Shown here: in pieces, positions 1 to 8,402 of the stretch
Numbering within the stretch: the first letter of the stretch is position 1
Layout of the letters: every line of letters starts with the position of its first letter
The notes under the pieces: model-generated
What the model was told of the DNA's origin: nothing
The model's database searches: none
What the model saw: the letters and a program-made list of their open reading frames with translations, nothing else
Program-made: the position numbers and the translations under genes
Source: Pseudomonadota bacterium
GTDB taxonomy: Bacteria > Pseudomonadota > Gammaproteobacteria > Burkholderiales > Methylophilaceae
Direction: 5' to 3'
DNA length: 64,000 bases
Assembly: GCA_029556915.1 (NCBI GenBank)
Contig: JAKQIT010000091.1
Coordinates: 62,001 to 126,000 of the forward strand

Positions 1-354
1 CGCCGCTTTTGCAGCTAATTGCTCATTTTTTTGTTGTTGACTATCAATCGCTACTAAAGTGGAAGTTGCTTGAGCATCCTCTTTTTCTCTATCTTTTGCG
101 CTCAACCCTTGCGTAGTAGCTTTTGGTGCCTCTGCCTGCAGCATTTGGCGCAAATGAGGTGCGCTTGTTTTGTGCTCATTTTCAGCTGGTTTTTGATTGG
201 TTTGTTGCGCTGATTGCGTTTGTTTTTTTAATAAGGTTTGAAAAGCATGGGGCACTTGTGCGGCTTCCGCACTGGCATTAGGTTGTTGGTCAACCCCATT
301 CGACTTATTCACTGGTGCAACTGTAGGCGTCACTGTTGATAATTTTTGCATCAT
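1..354 (-). CDS. fliK: Flagellar hook-length control protein FliK, N-terminal fragment
   Basis: Seen: an open frame from ATGATG at 352-354 running off the window's left edge (118 codons). The protein is rich in Gln, Ala, Thr and Lys with no clear fold, as the N-terminal half of FliK usually is. GGAG lies about seven bases before the first ATG. It is the last visible gene of fliFGHIJK, 39 bp after fliJ. Family knowledge: FliK is a secreted molecular ruler that ends hook growth and switches export to filament substrates through FlhB. The name rests on position and composition, because the conserved C-terminal domain is outside the window. Confidence 0.75.
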   Translation of the reverse strand, partial: MMQKLSTVTPTVAPVNKSNGVDQQPNASAEAAQVPHAFQTLLKKQTQSAQQTNQKPAENEHKTSAPHLRQMLQAEAPKATTQGLSAKDREKEDAQATSTLVAIDSQQQKNEQLAAKAA

Positions 355-393
355 ACTTTACTCCAATCCATCTTAAAATTTATCGCTATCACA

Positions 394-837
394 TTACTTT
401 TTATGGCTTGCACGCATGGCAAACTCATCACTTTCTTTTTGGGCCTTTTTGTTGGCGGCCTGATGCATTTTCTTGTCAGACCGTGTTGTTAATACCTCAT
501 AAGACAATTTTTTACGCTGGCAGGCTTGCCACAATTGCTTTTGTACGGTCACTTGATATTGTGCAGAAACCAACACATCTTTTTGCCCGCTTAAGGCTTG
601 GTCTAACTTAGCCATAAAATGATGAAAATTTTGGTGCGCCTCAGCATTCATGCCGCTTTCAAGCGTTTTACTCAAATTTGCCAAATAATCCTGACGGTAC
701 TGAGTCAACATATCGTATTTACTTTGTGCTTCGCTCGCATTTTTCATGGCTTTAGCTAAAGCTTCCGTTGCGATGTCCACCTCTTTACCAGCTGTTTCGC
801 CCAGCATTTTTAGCACATTTTTAGAAATATTCGCCAT
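394..837 (-). CDS. fliJ: Flagellar export chaperone/ATPase stalk protein FliJ
   Basis: 147 residues, the usual FliJ length, almost wholly charged and helical with heptad-like spacing and no membrane segment, so a two-helix coiled coil is expected. FliJ sits as a stalk in the FliI hexamer, contacts FlhA, and couples ATP hydrolysis to flagellar export. It lies between fliI (17 bp upstream) and fliK (39 bp downstream), the standard order. Low sequence conservation is normal for this family; assignment rests on length, coiled-coil character and operon position. The ribosome site is weak, so translation may be coupled to fliI. Confidence 0.85.
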   Translation of the reverse strand: MANISKNVLKMLGETAGKEVDIATEALAKAMKNASEAQSKYDMLTQYRQDYLANLSKTLESGMNAEAHQNFHHFMAKLDQALSGQKDVLVSAQYQVTVQKQLWQACQRKKLSYEVLTTRSDKKMHQAANKKAQKESDEFAMRASHKK

Positions 838-853
838 ATCTATTTATTCGTTA

Positions 854-2284
854 TCAATCACCTAAAATGCCCTCTAAGGCGTTTAAGCTATCATTAAATC
901 CCGCACATTCTGAAATATCTTGCTGTAAAAATGCTTCAACCACTTCATGCTTAGCTATCGCTTGGTCTAGCACAGTGTCGCTACCTGCTTCATACGCACC
1001 CACGTTAATTAAATCAATACTGCGCATATAGCGCGAATTCATCTGTTTTAATTTACGCGCCAGTTTTTGGTGTTTTTGGCTGGTAATATTGTGCATGGCG
1101 CGGCTAATAGACTGTTCAATATCAATGGCTGGGTAGTGCCCACTTTCTGCCAAACTGCGACTTAATACAATATGCCCATCTAAAATCGCCCGTGCCGCAT
1201 CGGCAATCGGGTCTTGCTGGTCATCACCTTCAGTTAACACGGTGTAAAACGCGGTAATTGACCCCTCACCGCGCATGCCGTTACCAGTGCGCTCAACTAA
1301 GGCTGGTAGTTTTGCAAATACGGAAGGTGGGTATCCTTTGGTTGCTGGAGGCTCACCAATAGCGAGTGCAATTTCACGCTGCGCCATCGCATAACGGGTG
1401 AGTGAATCCATAATCAACAATACATTTTTACCTTGGTTTCTGAAGCTTTCAGCAATCGTGGTGGCATAGTTAGCCCCTTGTAATCGCATTAACGCTGAGG
1501 CATCTGCAGGGGCAGCCACCACCACTGATCGCGCCAACCCTTCTTCACCCAAAATATGCTCGATAAACTCTTTTACCTCGCGCCCCCGCTCACCAATTAA
1601 ACCGACCACAATCACATCAGCTGTTGTGTAACGCGCCATCATGCCAAGCAAGACACTCTTACCCACGCCAGAACCCGCAAATAAACCCATGCGTTGACCA
1701 CGCCCAACGGTGAGCATGGCGTTAATGGCGCGCACGCCAACATCTAACGTTTCTTCAATCGGTGCGCGTAAAAGCGGGTTAATTGGGCGCGCACTTAACG
1801 GCGCACTTTTACTGGAAACGATTTTGCCTAAGTTATCTAATGGATTGCCTGCACCATCCACCACGCGGCCTAATAAATCTTCTCCTACCGGCAAATGTCT
1901 TGCGCGGTCTGTCACCCTGCGGCGCGGCGGATTGGCATGATGTGGCTTTGGCAATGCTTCTGCCACTTCCAACGCAAACACTTTGGCACCCGGCACAACA
2001 CCGTCCACGCTACTTTGCGGCATGAGTAATAGCACATCACCATCAAACCCTACCACTTCAGCTTCTACTCTACGCCCTTCCGCCAGTGGCACATAACATG
2101 CACAACCAATCGGCAATTGAATACCAACGGCCTCCATCACTAAGCCTGTGAGCTTGGTGATACGACCAGCAATTTCAACAGGCTCAATAATGCGCAAAAT
2201 CTCACGGCAATCGCGCATATAATCATGCCATCGCTGCTGGTGAATATTAGGGGTGCTTTCAAGTATTGTGCCTGTGGTTTGCAT
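854..2284 (-). CDS. fliI: Flagellum-specific ATPase FliI
   Basis: F1-beta-like ATPase that energises the flagellar type III export apparatus at the cytoplasmic face of the basal body. The P-loop GSGVGKS is near residues 204-210, followed by the conserved [14 protein letters not shown] and [25 protein letters not shown] blocks. The longest frame begins at a TTG at 2299; I prefer the ATG at 2284 because it overlaps the fliH stop as TAATG, a classic translational-coupling junction, giving 476 aa. Fourth gene of fliFGHIJK. FliH regulates it and FliJ forms its central stalk. Confidence 0.95.
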   Translation of the reverse strand: MQTTGTILESTPNIHQQRWHDYMRDCREILRIIEPVEIAGRITKLTGLVMEAVGIQLPIGCACYVPLAEGRRVEAEVVGFDGDVLLLMPQSSVDGVVPGAKVFALEVAEALPKPHHANPPRRRVTDRARHLPVGEDLLGRVVDGAGNPLDNLGKIVSSKSAPLSARPINPLLRAPIEETLDVGVRAINAMLTVGRGQRMGLFAGSGVGKSVLLGMMARYTTADVIVVGLIGERGREVKEFIEHILGEEGLARSVVVAAPADASALMRLQGANYATTIAESFRNQGKNVLLIMDSLTRYAMAQREIALAIGEPPATKGYPPSVFAKLPALVERTGNGMRGEGSITAFYTVLTEGDDQQDPIADAARAILDGHIVLSRSLAESGHYPAIDIEQSISRAMHNITSQKHQKLARKLKQMNSRYMRSIDLINVGAYEAGSDTVLDQAIAKHEVVEAFLQQDISECAGFNDSLNALEGILGD

Positions 2285-2940
2285 TACGGTAGCAGCCAAT
2301 CATTTTTTTGTGCCAACGCTTCGGTAATTCTCTTCCAGCGCAAAGCATTGGTAGCATCAATTTGGTTAGCACCAGTTTCTACCAAACAGCCACCACGCTC
2401 AATATTGCTGTCTTCTTGCACTTGCCATTCTTGGCTCAGTAGTTCTTCTGCCAAGTAGTCACGCAAAATTCGCGCATCATCATGATGTACCAAAATTCTG
2501 GCCGGTTTTTGCACGCTCGGTAGATAATGAATGGCATCCATGACCAACGGTAAAATGATGGAAGGATCCACGTTGAGTTTGATTTTCAACATCGATTTAG
2601 CAATATCCAGCGCAAGTGCAAGCACGTCTTCTGCAATTTGCTCATCTTTTTTTTCTAGCGCAGCATTAAAATTTTGCATCAATTGCATAAATGCCTGTTT
2701 TTCTGCTCCGGCCTGCTCTCTGGCTTTAGCCATACCTACTGTAAAACCTTCTTGAATCCCTTTTTCAAACGCTTCTTTACGCGCATTTTCTAAAATTTTA
2801 GACAACACATTTGCGTCAGATATATTTTTTTCTGACTTAGGTTTTAAGGTACGCGTTTGCCCTAAATCATCGACAAATGATGACATTTCCCAGCGTTCGT
2901 AGGCGGTTTGCTGCTCTTTTGGGGTTGCAAAACTCGTCAT
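2284..2940 (-). CDS. fliH: Flagellar assembly protein FliH
   Basis: 218 residues. The central part (about 45-110) is a charged Ala/Glu/Lys helix, and the C-terminal half resembles the V/F-type ATPase E-subunit-like domain (for example the [14 protein letters not shown] stretch). FliH binds FliI, holds it inactive until docking, and links it to the C ring through FliN. The gene sits 15 bp after fliG and overlaps the fliI start codon by one base. The assignment is firm from position plus domain character; the N-terminal 45 residues are variable. Confidence 0.9.
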   Translation of the reverse strand: MTSFATPKEQQTAYERWEMSSFVDDLGQTRTLKPKSEKNISDANVLSKILENARKEAFEKGIQEGFTVGMAKAREQAGAEKQAFMQLMQNFNAALEKKDEQIAEDVLALALDIAKSMLKIKLNVDPSIILPLVMDAIHYLPSVQKPARILVHHDDARILRDYLAEELLSQEWQVQEDSNIERGGCLVETGANQIDATNALRWKRITEALAQKNDWLLP

Positions 2941-2955
2941 TATGCATCTCGCCTT

Positions 2956-3954
2956 TTACACATATTGGTCATCGCCGCCTTTGCCCGCCAGCATAATTTG
3001 ACCTTCATCCACTAAGCGACGCACAATTTGCAGAATTTGTTTCTGTTGCGCTTCCACTTCAGAAAGTTTCACTGGGCCTTTAGATTCCAAGTCTTCACGC
3101 ATCATTTCAGCTGCACGAGATGACATGTTTTTAAAGATTTTTTCGCGCATTTCTTCGGTGGTACCTTTGAGCGCCACAATTAATGTTTCAGATTGCACCT
3201 CACGTAGTAATGCTTGAATACCTTTGTCGTCCACATCCATGATGTTGTCAAATACAAACATTTCATCCATGATTTGCTGCGCCATGTCTTCGTCGTAACT
3301 TTTTAAGCCTTCCATCAAAGCGGCTTCTTTTTCACCACCCATAAAGTTCATAATCTCTGCCGCCACTTTAATGCCGCCCATATTTTGCTTTTTAAGGTTT
3401 TCGTTACCAGTTAATAACTTGGTCATCACATCATTGAGCTCACGCAAGGCGATTGGCTTAACGCCATCTAAAGTAGCGATTCTTAGCATGACATCTTGGC
3501 GTAAGCGCTCAGTAAAAAAACCTACAATTTCAGCCGCTTGATCTGGCTCTAAATGCACTAAAATTGTTGCCACAATTTGCGGATGTTCATTTTTAATTAA
3601 ATCTGCCACGCTTTGCGCATCCATCCATTTAAGGCTTTCAATACCGCTGGCATCGCTTGATTGCAAAATGCGATTGAGTAAATTAGAGGCTTTATCATCG
3701 CCTAATGCTTTGGTCAGCACAGAGCGAATATACTCATCTGAATCTAGCCCAAAAGTGCTGCTTTGTTCAGCTTCTAACATAAATTCACTCAGTGCAGATT
3801 CAAGCTGGTCATGCCCAACTGCCTTCATGGTAGCCATGGCGGCGCCCAACTTTTGCACCTCTTTTGGGCCAAGGTATTTCATCACCTCGGCAGCTTCATC
3901 TTCACCTAACGCCAACATCAATACGGCACTTCTCATTATTCCTGCATCACTCAT
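2956..3954 (-). CDS. fliG: Flagellar motor switch protein FliG
   Basis: 332 residues, the family norm. Middle-domain EHPQ motif (LIKNEHPQIVATILVHL) near residues 125-140, and a charged C-terminal domain with the torque-helix region (FVFDNIMDVDDKGIQALLREV). FliG forms the top of the cytoplasmic C ring, attaches to FliF and interacts with the stator MotA to produce torque and switch direction. Its start overlaps the fliF stop by four bases (ATGA), indicating coupled translation in the fliF operon. Confidence 0.97.
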   Translation of the reverse strand: MSDAGIMRSAVLMLALGEDEAAEVMKYLGPKEVQKLGAAMATMKAVGHDQLESALSEFMLEAEQSSTFGLDSDEYIRSVLTKALGDDKASNLLNRILQSSDASGIESLKWMDAQSVADLIKNEHPQIVATILVHLEPDQAAEIVGFFTERLRQDVMLRIATLDGVKPIALRELNDVMTKLLTGNENLKKQNMGGIKVAAEIMNFMGGEKEAALMEGLKSYDEDMAQQIMDEMFVFDNIMDVDDKGIQALLREVQSETLIVALKGTTEEMREKIFKNMSSRAAEMMREDLESKGPVKLSEVEAQQKQILQIVRRLVDEGQIMLAGKGGDDQYV

Positions 3955-5597
3955 GCTTTTGACTCATTTCCGCTCGTCCAATTTGAAACAACGCTTGCTA
4001 CAATACGTGGATTATCTTTAGCCATTTGTTTTGCGGCCAACAAATTTTGCTCATATGCAGGCGTATTAGCACCAGATTGGTTGCTAATCGTCACCACCGC
4101 ATCTTCTTGTTCACCAGATGGCGCAGCCAACAATTGGGGTGACGGTGCTGTTAGTTTATTCAACATCGGTTTTATGGCGCGTTTATATAACATCATCAGC
4201 ACAATAACGCCGACTAAGAACCGTAACGCATCTTTTCCGTACTCAATCACTTCAGGGTTTTTCCACATAGGCACCTCCGCTAGTTTTTCAACAGGATTTT
4301 CAGCAAACGAGCTATTAACAACGGTCAATGAGTCACCACGCTCTCTGTTAAAGCCCATGGCTTGCATAGCTAGGTCGTTGATTTGCGTTTTTTCTGCAGC
4401 GGTCAATGGCCTATATGTCACCTTGCCTTTAGCATCCACCACTTGCATATTATTAACAACCACCGCTACATTAATGCGTTTAATGCCGCCCATCGGCTGT
4501 TGCGTGTAGCGAATCGTTTTATCTACTTCAAAATTGGTCGTGGTATTTTTTTGGCTATTGATAGGCGTTGCTTCAGCCGCCGCGGTGCCAGTCGCTGCAC
4601 TTCCTTCAGTCACTAGCGGCGCTGTTGCAACGCCTGGTGGTTGATTAGACAGCGCACCAGGTACGCCAGCTGCAGCCCCACCATTGCTAGTTTGCGATTC
4701 ACTATTTTGCAAGCTACGAATCGCCGTATCTTCCGGTTTTTGGTTAGGTTTGTAGGTTTCAGCAGCTTGCTCAATGGAAGCGAAATCGATATCTACACTT
4801 GATTCAGCACGTACATTGTTCTCACCTACAATTGGGGCGATAATCGACTCAACGCGTTTGGTAATACTCGCCTGCATATCTTCGATATATTTAATTTGCG
4901 TAGCGTCCAGTTGATTAGTTCCCGTCTTTTTAGAAGTGTCAGATAGCAAGTTGCCATTTTGATCCACCACAGTTACATTGGATGCAGGTAAATTAGGCAC
5001 GCTACTGGCCACCAAGTGCACAATTGCGCCCACTTGTTGTTGGTCTAAACTGCGTCCTGCCCGTAAGCTCAGTAACACAGAAGCCGTAGGTTTAAGCTGG
5101 TCACGCACAAATACGGTAGATTTTGGAATCGCCAAATGAATTTTAGCGCCTTCCACCGCGCTGATAGACTGCACGCTACGCTCTAACTCACCTTCTAAAG
5201 CGCGTTGGAAGTTCACTTGCTCAACAAATTGCGAAACACCAAATTTTTGATTTTCTAATAACTCAAAACCTGCATTACCCCCTTTGGGTAAGCCATCCGC
5301 CGCAAGTTTTAATCTCGCTTGATGCACTTGTCCCGCAGGCACTAAAATCGCCATGCCTCCATCAGAAAACTTATAAGGCACATTCATTTTTTCAAGCTCG
5401 GCAACAATCGCACCACCGTCTTTATCTGAGTAATTGGAGTATAAAATGCGATAATCAGGTTGTTGGCTCCATAACCAAAACACCACCATGACCGCAACCA
5501 CTGCAGCGATGCCCGCAACAAGCATCAGCTTATTGCCTATCGGTGAAAAACCACCAGTCATCGTTGCTTGGTTTGTTAGGGCTGCATCAGCTGCCAT
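3951..5597 (-). CDS. fliF: Flagellar MS-ring protein FliF
   Basis: 548 residues. Two membrane segments: about 24-45 (LMLVAGIAAVVAVMVVFWLW) and about 459-475 (ALRFLVGVIVLMMLYKRA). Between them lies the large periplasmic part with ring-building motifs (e.g. YSNYSDKDGGAIVAELEKMNVPYK). The cytoplasmic C-terminus binds FliG. FliF oligomerises into the MS ring, the base on which the motor and export gate assemble. First gene of the leftward fliFGHIJK operon; fliE is transcribed divergently from the other side of a 255-bp intergenic region. Confidence 0.97.
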   Translation of the reverse strand: MAADAALTNQATMTGGFSPIGNKLMLVAGIAAVVAVMVVFWLWSQQPDYRILYSNYSDKDGGAIVAELEKMNVPYKFSDGGMAILVPAGQVHQARLKLAADGLPKGGNAGFELLENQKFGVSQFVEQVNFQRALEGELERSVQSISAVEGAKIHLAIPKSTVFVRDQLKPTASVLLSLRAGRSLDQQQVGAIVHLVASSVPNLPASNVTVVDQNGNLLSDTSKKTGTNQLDATQIKYIEDMQASITKRVESIIAPIVGENNVRAESSVDIDFASIEQAAETYKPNQKPEDTAIRSLQNSESQTSNGGAAAGVPGALSNQPPGVATAPLVTEGSAATGTAAAEATPINSQKNTTTNFEVDKTIRYTQQPMGGIKRINVAVVVNNMQVVDAKGKVTYRPLTAAEKTQINDLAMQAMGFNRERGDSLTVVNSSFAENPVEKLAEVPMWKNPEVIEYGKDALRFLVGVIVLMMLYKRAIKPMLNKLTAPSPQLLAAPSGEQEDAVVTISNQSGANTPAYEQNLLAAKQMAKDNPRIVASVVSNWTSGNESKA

Positions 5598-5852
5598 GTT
5601 TATTCTCCATTACCTGCAAAAAATCTCTTTTGTTAACTGTTTCCATGGGCTTGAATACATCCCATTGGCGGATGAATGTCTATTATGAACAAGTCAGGCA
5701 AATTCAATTTTTAGAATAGAGTGGTTTTCACTCGCTTATTTGCATCGCTTAGTAATAAAGCAACATGTTAAATTGTGCATCGTGATGAAATGCTTACACC
5801 CTGCCAGTCAAAATCTGCAAACGTGCTAGGCTTTTTAAAGATGGAGTACAAA
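5598..5852. promoter_or_regulatory. Divergent fliF / fliE promoter region
   Basis: 255-bp AT-rich region between the two flagellar operon starts. It contains two inverted repeats: CCATGGG ... CCCATTGG at 5643-5668 and GAGTG-gtttt-CACTC at 5719-5733. No convincing sigma-28 or sigma-54 promoter was found. The repeats are candidate binding sites for a flagellar master regulator, but I could not match them to a known box. Confidence 0.4.
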
Positions 5853-6209
5853 ATGAAAACAACCGGAATTGATTCTAGCCGCATTGAAGCGATGCTTGCG
5901 CAACTGAAAGCCGCCGCACAACGCCCTGAAACACAAGGGATAGGGGCACTTGTGGGTGAAACAAAAGCAAGCAACAATGCTAGCAAAGTAGATTTTTCAC
6001 AAGCCTTAAAAGCTTCGCTAGATAACGTTAATCAAGTGCAAAAAAGTGCCGAACAACTGGGCAAAAATTTTGCCATGGGCGATGATAGCGTGAGCTTGTC
6101 TGATGTGATGATTGCCAACCAAAAAGCGAATATTTCTTTTCAAGCCACCATACAAGTGCGCAACAAATTAGTGTCTGCATATCACGATATTATGAACATG
6201 CAAGTTTAA
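5853..6209 (+). CDS. fliE: Flagellar hook-basal body adaptor FliE
   Basis: 118 residues from the ATG at 5853, chosen because GGAG stands six bases upstream; a frame opening at 5775 would add an unrelated N-terminal extension. The C-terminal half carries the family signature (DDSVSLSDVMIANQKANISFQ, then QVRNKLVSAYHDIMNMQV). FliE joins the MS ring to the FlgB rod and is the first substrate through the export gate. The gene is alone on the plus strand, divergent from fliFGHIJK as in enterics, and is followed by a palindromic repeat. Confidence 0.95.
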   Translation: MKTTGIDSSRIEAMLAQLKAAAQRPETQGIGALVGETKASNNASKVDFSQALKASLDNVNQVQKSAEQLGKNFAMGDDSVSLSDVMIANQKANISFQATIQVRNKLVSAYHDIMNMQV

Positions 6210-6242
6210 GCGTTTTTTGCTTAAAACTTCGGCTAAAAATCG

Positions 6243-6312
6243 CCCGAGGATTTTTTATGCCTCTGCAAGCCTCATAGATACTGGCTTGCAGCGATGGTGA
6301 AATGATTTGTAT
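6243..6312 (+). repeat. Palindromic intergenic element, copy 1
   Basis: A-rich leader CCCGAGGATTTTTTATG, arms CTGCAAGCC / GGCTTGCAG, loop TCATAGATACT (orientation A), tail GGTGAAATGATTTGTATG. It lies between the convergent ends of fliE and the FlhB-like gene. Read on the minus strand it is a hairpin followed by a T-rich run, so it could act as a weak terminator. Confidence 0.85.
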
Positions 6313-6326
6313 GAAATAAAGGCGTT

Positions 6327-6623
6327 TTAAGCCGATATTGTTGACTGTGCTTTTTCTTCTTCTAAGCGGTAAATCCAAGCTAAAATTTCCGCAATCGCTA
6401 AGTATAATTCTGGTGGAATATGCGCGTCTAAATCTACCTGCATGAGCAAATTAACCAAGTCTTTTGATTCATGCACAAACACTTGGTGCTCTTTCGCTAG
6501 CGCAATAATTTGTTCGGCAATTGCACCCCGCCCTTTAGCCACCACTTTAGGCGCATAATCGCCTGCACCATAGCTTAACGCAATGGCTTGCTGATTCATC
6601 TGCACATGCGCTAAATTATTCAT
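6327..6623 (-). CDS. FlhB-like cytoplasmic-domain protein (FhlB/YscU_C type)
   Basis: 98 residues from the ATG at 6623, preceded by GTGGGG and overlapping the upstream stop; a start at 6644 would add seven residues. It resembles the C-terminal cytoplasmic domain of FlhB (ALSYGAGDYAPKVVAKGRGAIAEQIIALA, then VLVN-like DLVNLLMQVDLDAHIPPELYLAIAEILAW). There are no membrane segments, and the NPTH autocleavage motif of true FlhB is absent. Such stand-alone FlhB-C proteins can partly replace the FlhB C-domain in substrate switching in other bacteria. It is paired with the FliK-like gene, which suits that role. Confidence 0.85.
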   Translation of the reverse strand: MNNLAHVQMNQQAIALSYGAGDYAPKVVAKGRGAIAEQIIALAKEHQVFVHESKDLVNLLMQVDLDAHIPPELYLAIAEILAWIYRLEEEKAQSTISA

Positions 6624-7575
6624 ATTGCCCCACTGTAAGCGCATCTACAGTTTGCCCCTGCGCCACCATAGCAGCAAACAACTGTTGCCGTGCATTTTTA
6701 AAGGTGGCTAAAGTTGTAGCGTCTTGCGTCAATAAATTGATTTGTACCCGCCCCTCAACAATACCCACACGCGCAGACACTTTACCCAAATGCGGTAAAT
6801 GCAGAGTGATTTCACTCGAAACTGGGCGTGGTTGCGTATCTATTGGCGTTGTTTCATGTTCACCCTGACTTCTTGGCTCAACATAAACATCCCAGTCCAT
6901 CGCTTGGCCTTGCCAAACTTCGCCATGCCAAGATAAACGCTGATTTTCAAGCATCGCCAATTGCTGTGCTGGTAAAGTGCTGATGGTGGGATTAAGCGTA
7001 TTGTTATTCGGATTATTGACAACATTTTGCAGCTCTAATCGCACACTTTCAATACTGCGTTTGCCTGTCGCCACGTCAGCCAAATGTGCTTCATAAAACA
7101 AGCCACTATGTTGTACTGCTTGCTTTAAATCTTGGGTAAGTTGCGGTACATCTTTCGGATTTTGAGTCACCACCGACACTGCTTGAAAGCGTTCAGTTGA
7201 CCCAGCCTCTTCGGCCTGTTGAAGTATGCTACCTATCAGCTGACCCGCTGGGCTAATTGCTGTACTCGCATCACTGCCTGCCTGATTAGCAGATAGCAAG
7301 TAAAATGTAGGGGCTGGATTGGAGTGCATATAGCGCAACGTGAGCGTTTGGCCCTTTTGCACTTGTGCACCTAGCTCCATTTTGAGCAGTTTTCCATCCA
7401 CTTCAACCAATTGCGCGCCATTTTGTGCAGTAGCGGTGACTTTTCCTAAGTATTCTTGCCCTGCAATTAACTGATTAGCACGGCTTGTGAGCGCTTGAAG
7501 CGGATCGCCAATTTTTTCAACCGCTAAAATTTTAGCAATGGGTAAAACTGCTGAAATGTCGAGCGTTTTTAACAT
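6616..7575 (-). CDS. FliK-like hook-length control domain protein
   Basis: 319 residues with no signal peptide or membrane helix. The last ~90 residues (SSEITLHLPHLGKVSARVGIVEGRVQINLL..., then LATFKNARQQLFAAMVAQGQ) look like the FliK C-terminal Flg_hook domain: a beta-rich segment followed by a helix. The first part resembles an SH3/OB-like module (LIAGQEYLGKVTATAQNGAQLVEVDG). It is separate from the fliK at the left edge, so the cluster seems to encode two FliK-related proteins. The overlap with the FlhB-like gene suggests they act together in export-substrate specificity. Exact function unknown. Confidence 0.75.
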   Translation of the reverse strand: MLKTLDISAVLPIAKILAVEKIGDPLQALTSRANQLIAGQEYLGKVTATAQNGAQLVEVDGKLLKMELGAQVQKGQTLTLRYMHSNPAPTFYLLSANQAGSDASTAISPAGQLIGSILQQAEEAGSTERFQAVSVVTQNPKDVPQLTQDLKQAVQHSGLFYEAHLADVATGKRSIESVRLELQNVVNNPNNNTLNPTISTLPAQQLAMLENQRLSWHGEVWQGQAMDWDVYVEPRSQGEHETTPIDTQPRPVSSEITLHLPHLGKVSARVGIVEGRVQINLLTQDATTLATFKNARQQLFAAMVAQGQTVDALTVGQYE

Positions 7576-7604
7576 GGTTGATACCTGACATCAGCCATAC
7601 TTGG

Positions 7605-7928
7605 CTAATGTTTGTAAGCCTGCGAGAGTTTTTGTTCCATCTGATTACTATTCATTAGCGCATTGAGTTTTGCCATCCAAGGCGATACTAAATTGCGAAT
7701 TTCACGGTCATGCCCCAAAATGGTTTTAACACTGCTTAGTTTGCGCGCGAGTTCTTCTTCACTTAATGAATCTGAAGATTCAACTACCTTAATCATTTGT
7801 ACCAATTGCGCACAATTGCCTTCAAGTTCGGCCAATGTATCCCACTCTTGCTGCTTCGCGGCATTGAGCATACGGTTCATGATGCCCGCCACAGATTCAT
7901 ATAAAGCAACTGTATTTTGTGTTTCCAT
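7605..7928 (-). CDS. fliT: Flagellar protein FliT (FliD export chaperone)
   Basis: 107 residues, helical throughout and without membrane segments, matching FliT in size. It follows fliS by four bases in the common fliD-fliS-fliT order. Known role: FliT binds the FliD cap protein before export and in enterics also inhibits FlhDC. The family is poorly conserved; the call relies mainly on order and length together with the LEGNCAQLVQMIKVVE helical core. Its regulatory side role should not be assumed here. Confidence 0.85.
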   Translation of the reverse strand: METQNTVALYESVAGIMNRMLNAAKQQEWDTLAELEGNCAQLVQMIKVVESSDSLSEEELARKLSSVKTILGHDREIRNLVSPWMAKLNALMNSNQMEQKLSQAYKH

Positions 7929-7932
7929 TATG

Positions 7933-8388
7933 TTAAGCCCCTACTGTCATGGCGTGTTGATGGGTATAAGTAGGCGCACCATTGCCCACCTGCTGCGTTT
8001 GTTCAATGGCTTCCCAAGCACTTTTAAGCTCGGCTAATAGTTGAATTACCTCATTAATAATTTCAGGCTGGTTACGAATGTTTGCAATAGTTAAGCGATT
8101 ACTCATATACATATATAGCGCATCTAAGCTGTTGGCAATTTCGCCCCCCACTTTTTTATCCAAACTCATGCGTAATCCACTTTCAAGAATCATAATCGCT
8201 TTAGCGATCATGTCACTTTTCTTTTGAATATCTTGCTGCTGCATGTGTACAATCGCGCTTCGGCAAGCACTGATTGCGCCGTCATACAACATGATGATGA
8301 GTTTATTCGGGCTAGCAGCAAGTACGCCTGTTTCTAAGCCCATTTGCGCGTACATATTAACGCCTTTTCTTACTTGTCCAAACATCAT
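7933..8388 (-). CDS. fliS: Flagellin export chaperone FliS
   Basis: About 151 residues. Family signature GLETGVLAASPNKLIIMLYDGAI near the N-terminus, then four-helix-bundle segments ending ELKSAWEAIEQ. FliS binds the flagellin C-terminus and stops premature polymerisation in the cytoplasm. The first codon of the longest frame is TTG (8391). Two ATGs follow (8388 and 8385), spaced 5 and 8 bases from AAAGG; 8388 is given here. It starts 14 bp after fliD and lies just before fliT. Confidence 0.95.
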   Translation of the reverse strand: MMFGQVRKGVNMYAQMGLETGVLAASPNKLIIMLYDGAISACRSAIVHMQQQDIQKKSDMIAKAIMILESGLRMSLDKKVGGEIANSLDALYMYMSNRLTIANIRNQPEIINEVIQLLAELKSAWEAIEQTQQVGNGAPTYTHQHAMTVGA

Positions 8389-8402
8389 CAAAACCTTTCT
8401 TA

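Noticed and set aside
2285-2299. fliI start at 2299
   Set aside because: That codon is TTG and overlaps fliH by 16 bases; the ATG at 2284 in TAATG is a better coupled start.
5775-5852. Upstream extension of fliE to 5775
   Set aside because: The added 26 residues do not look like FliE, and GGAG six bases before 5853 marks the proper start.
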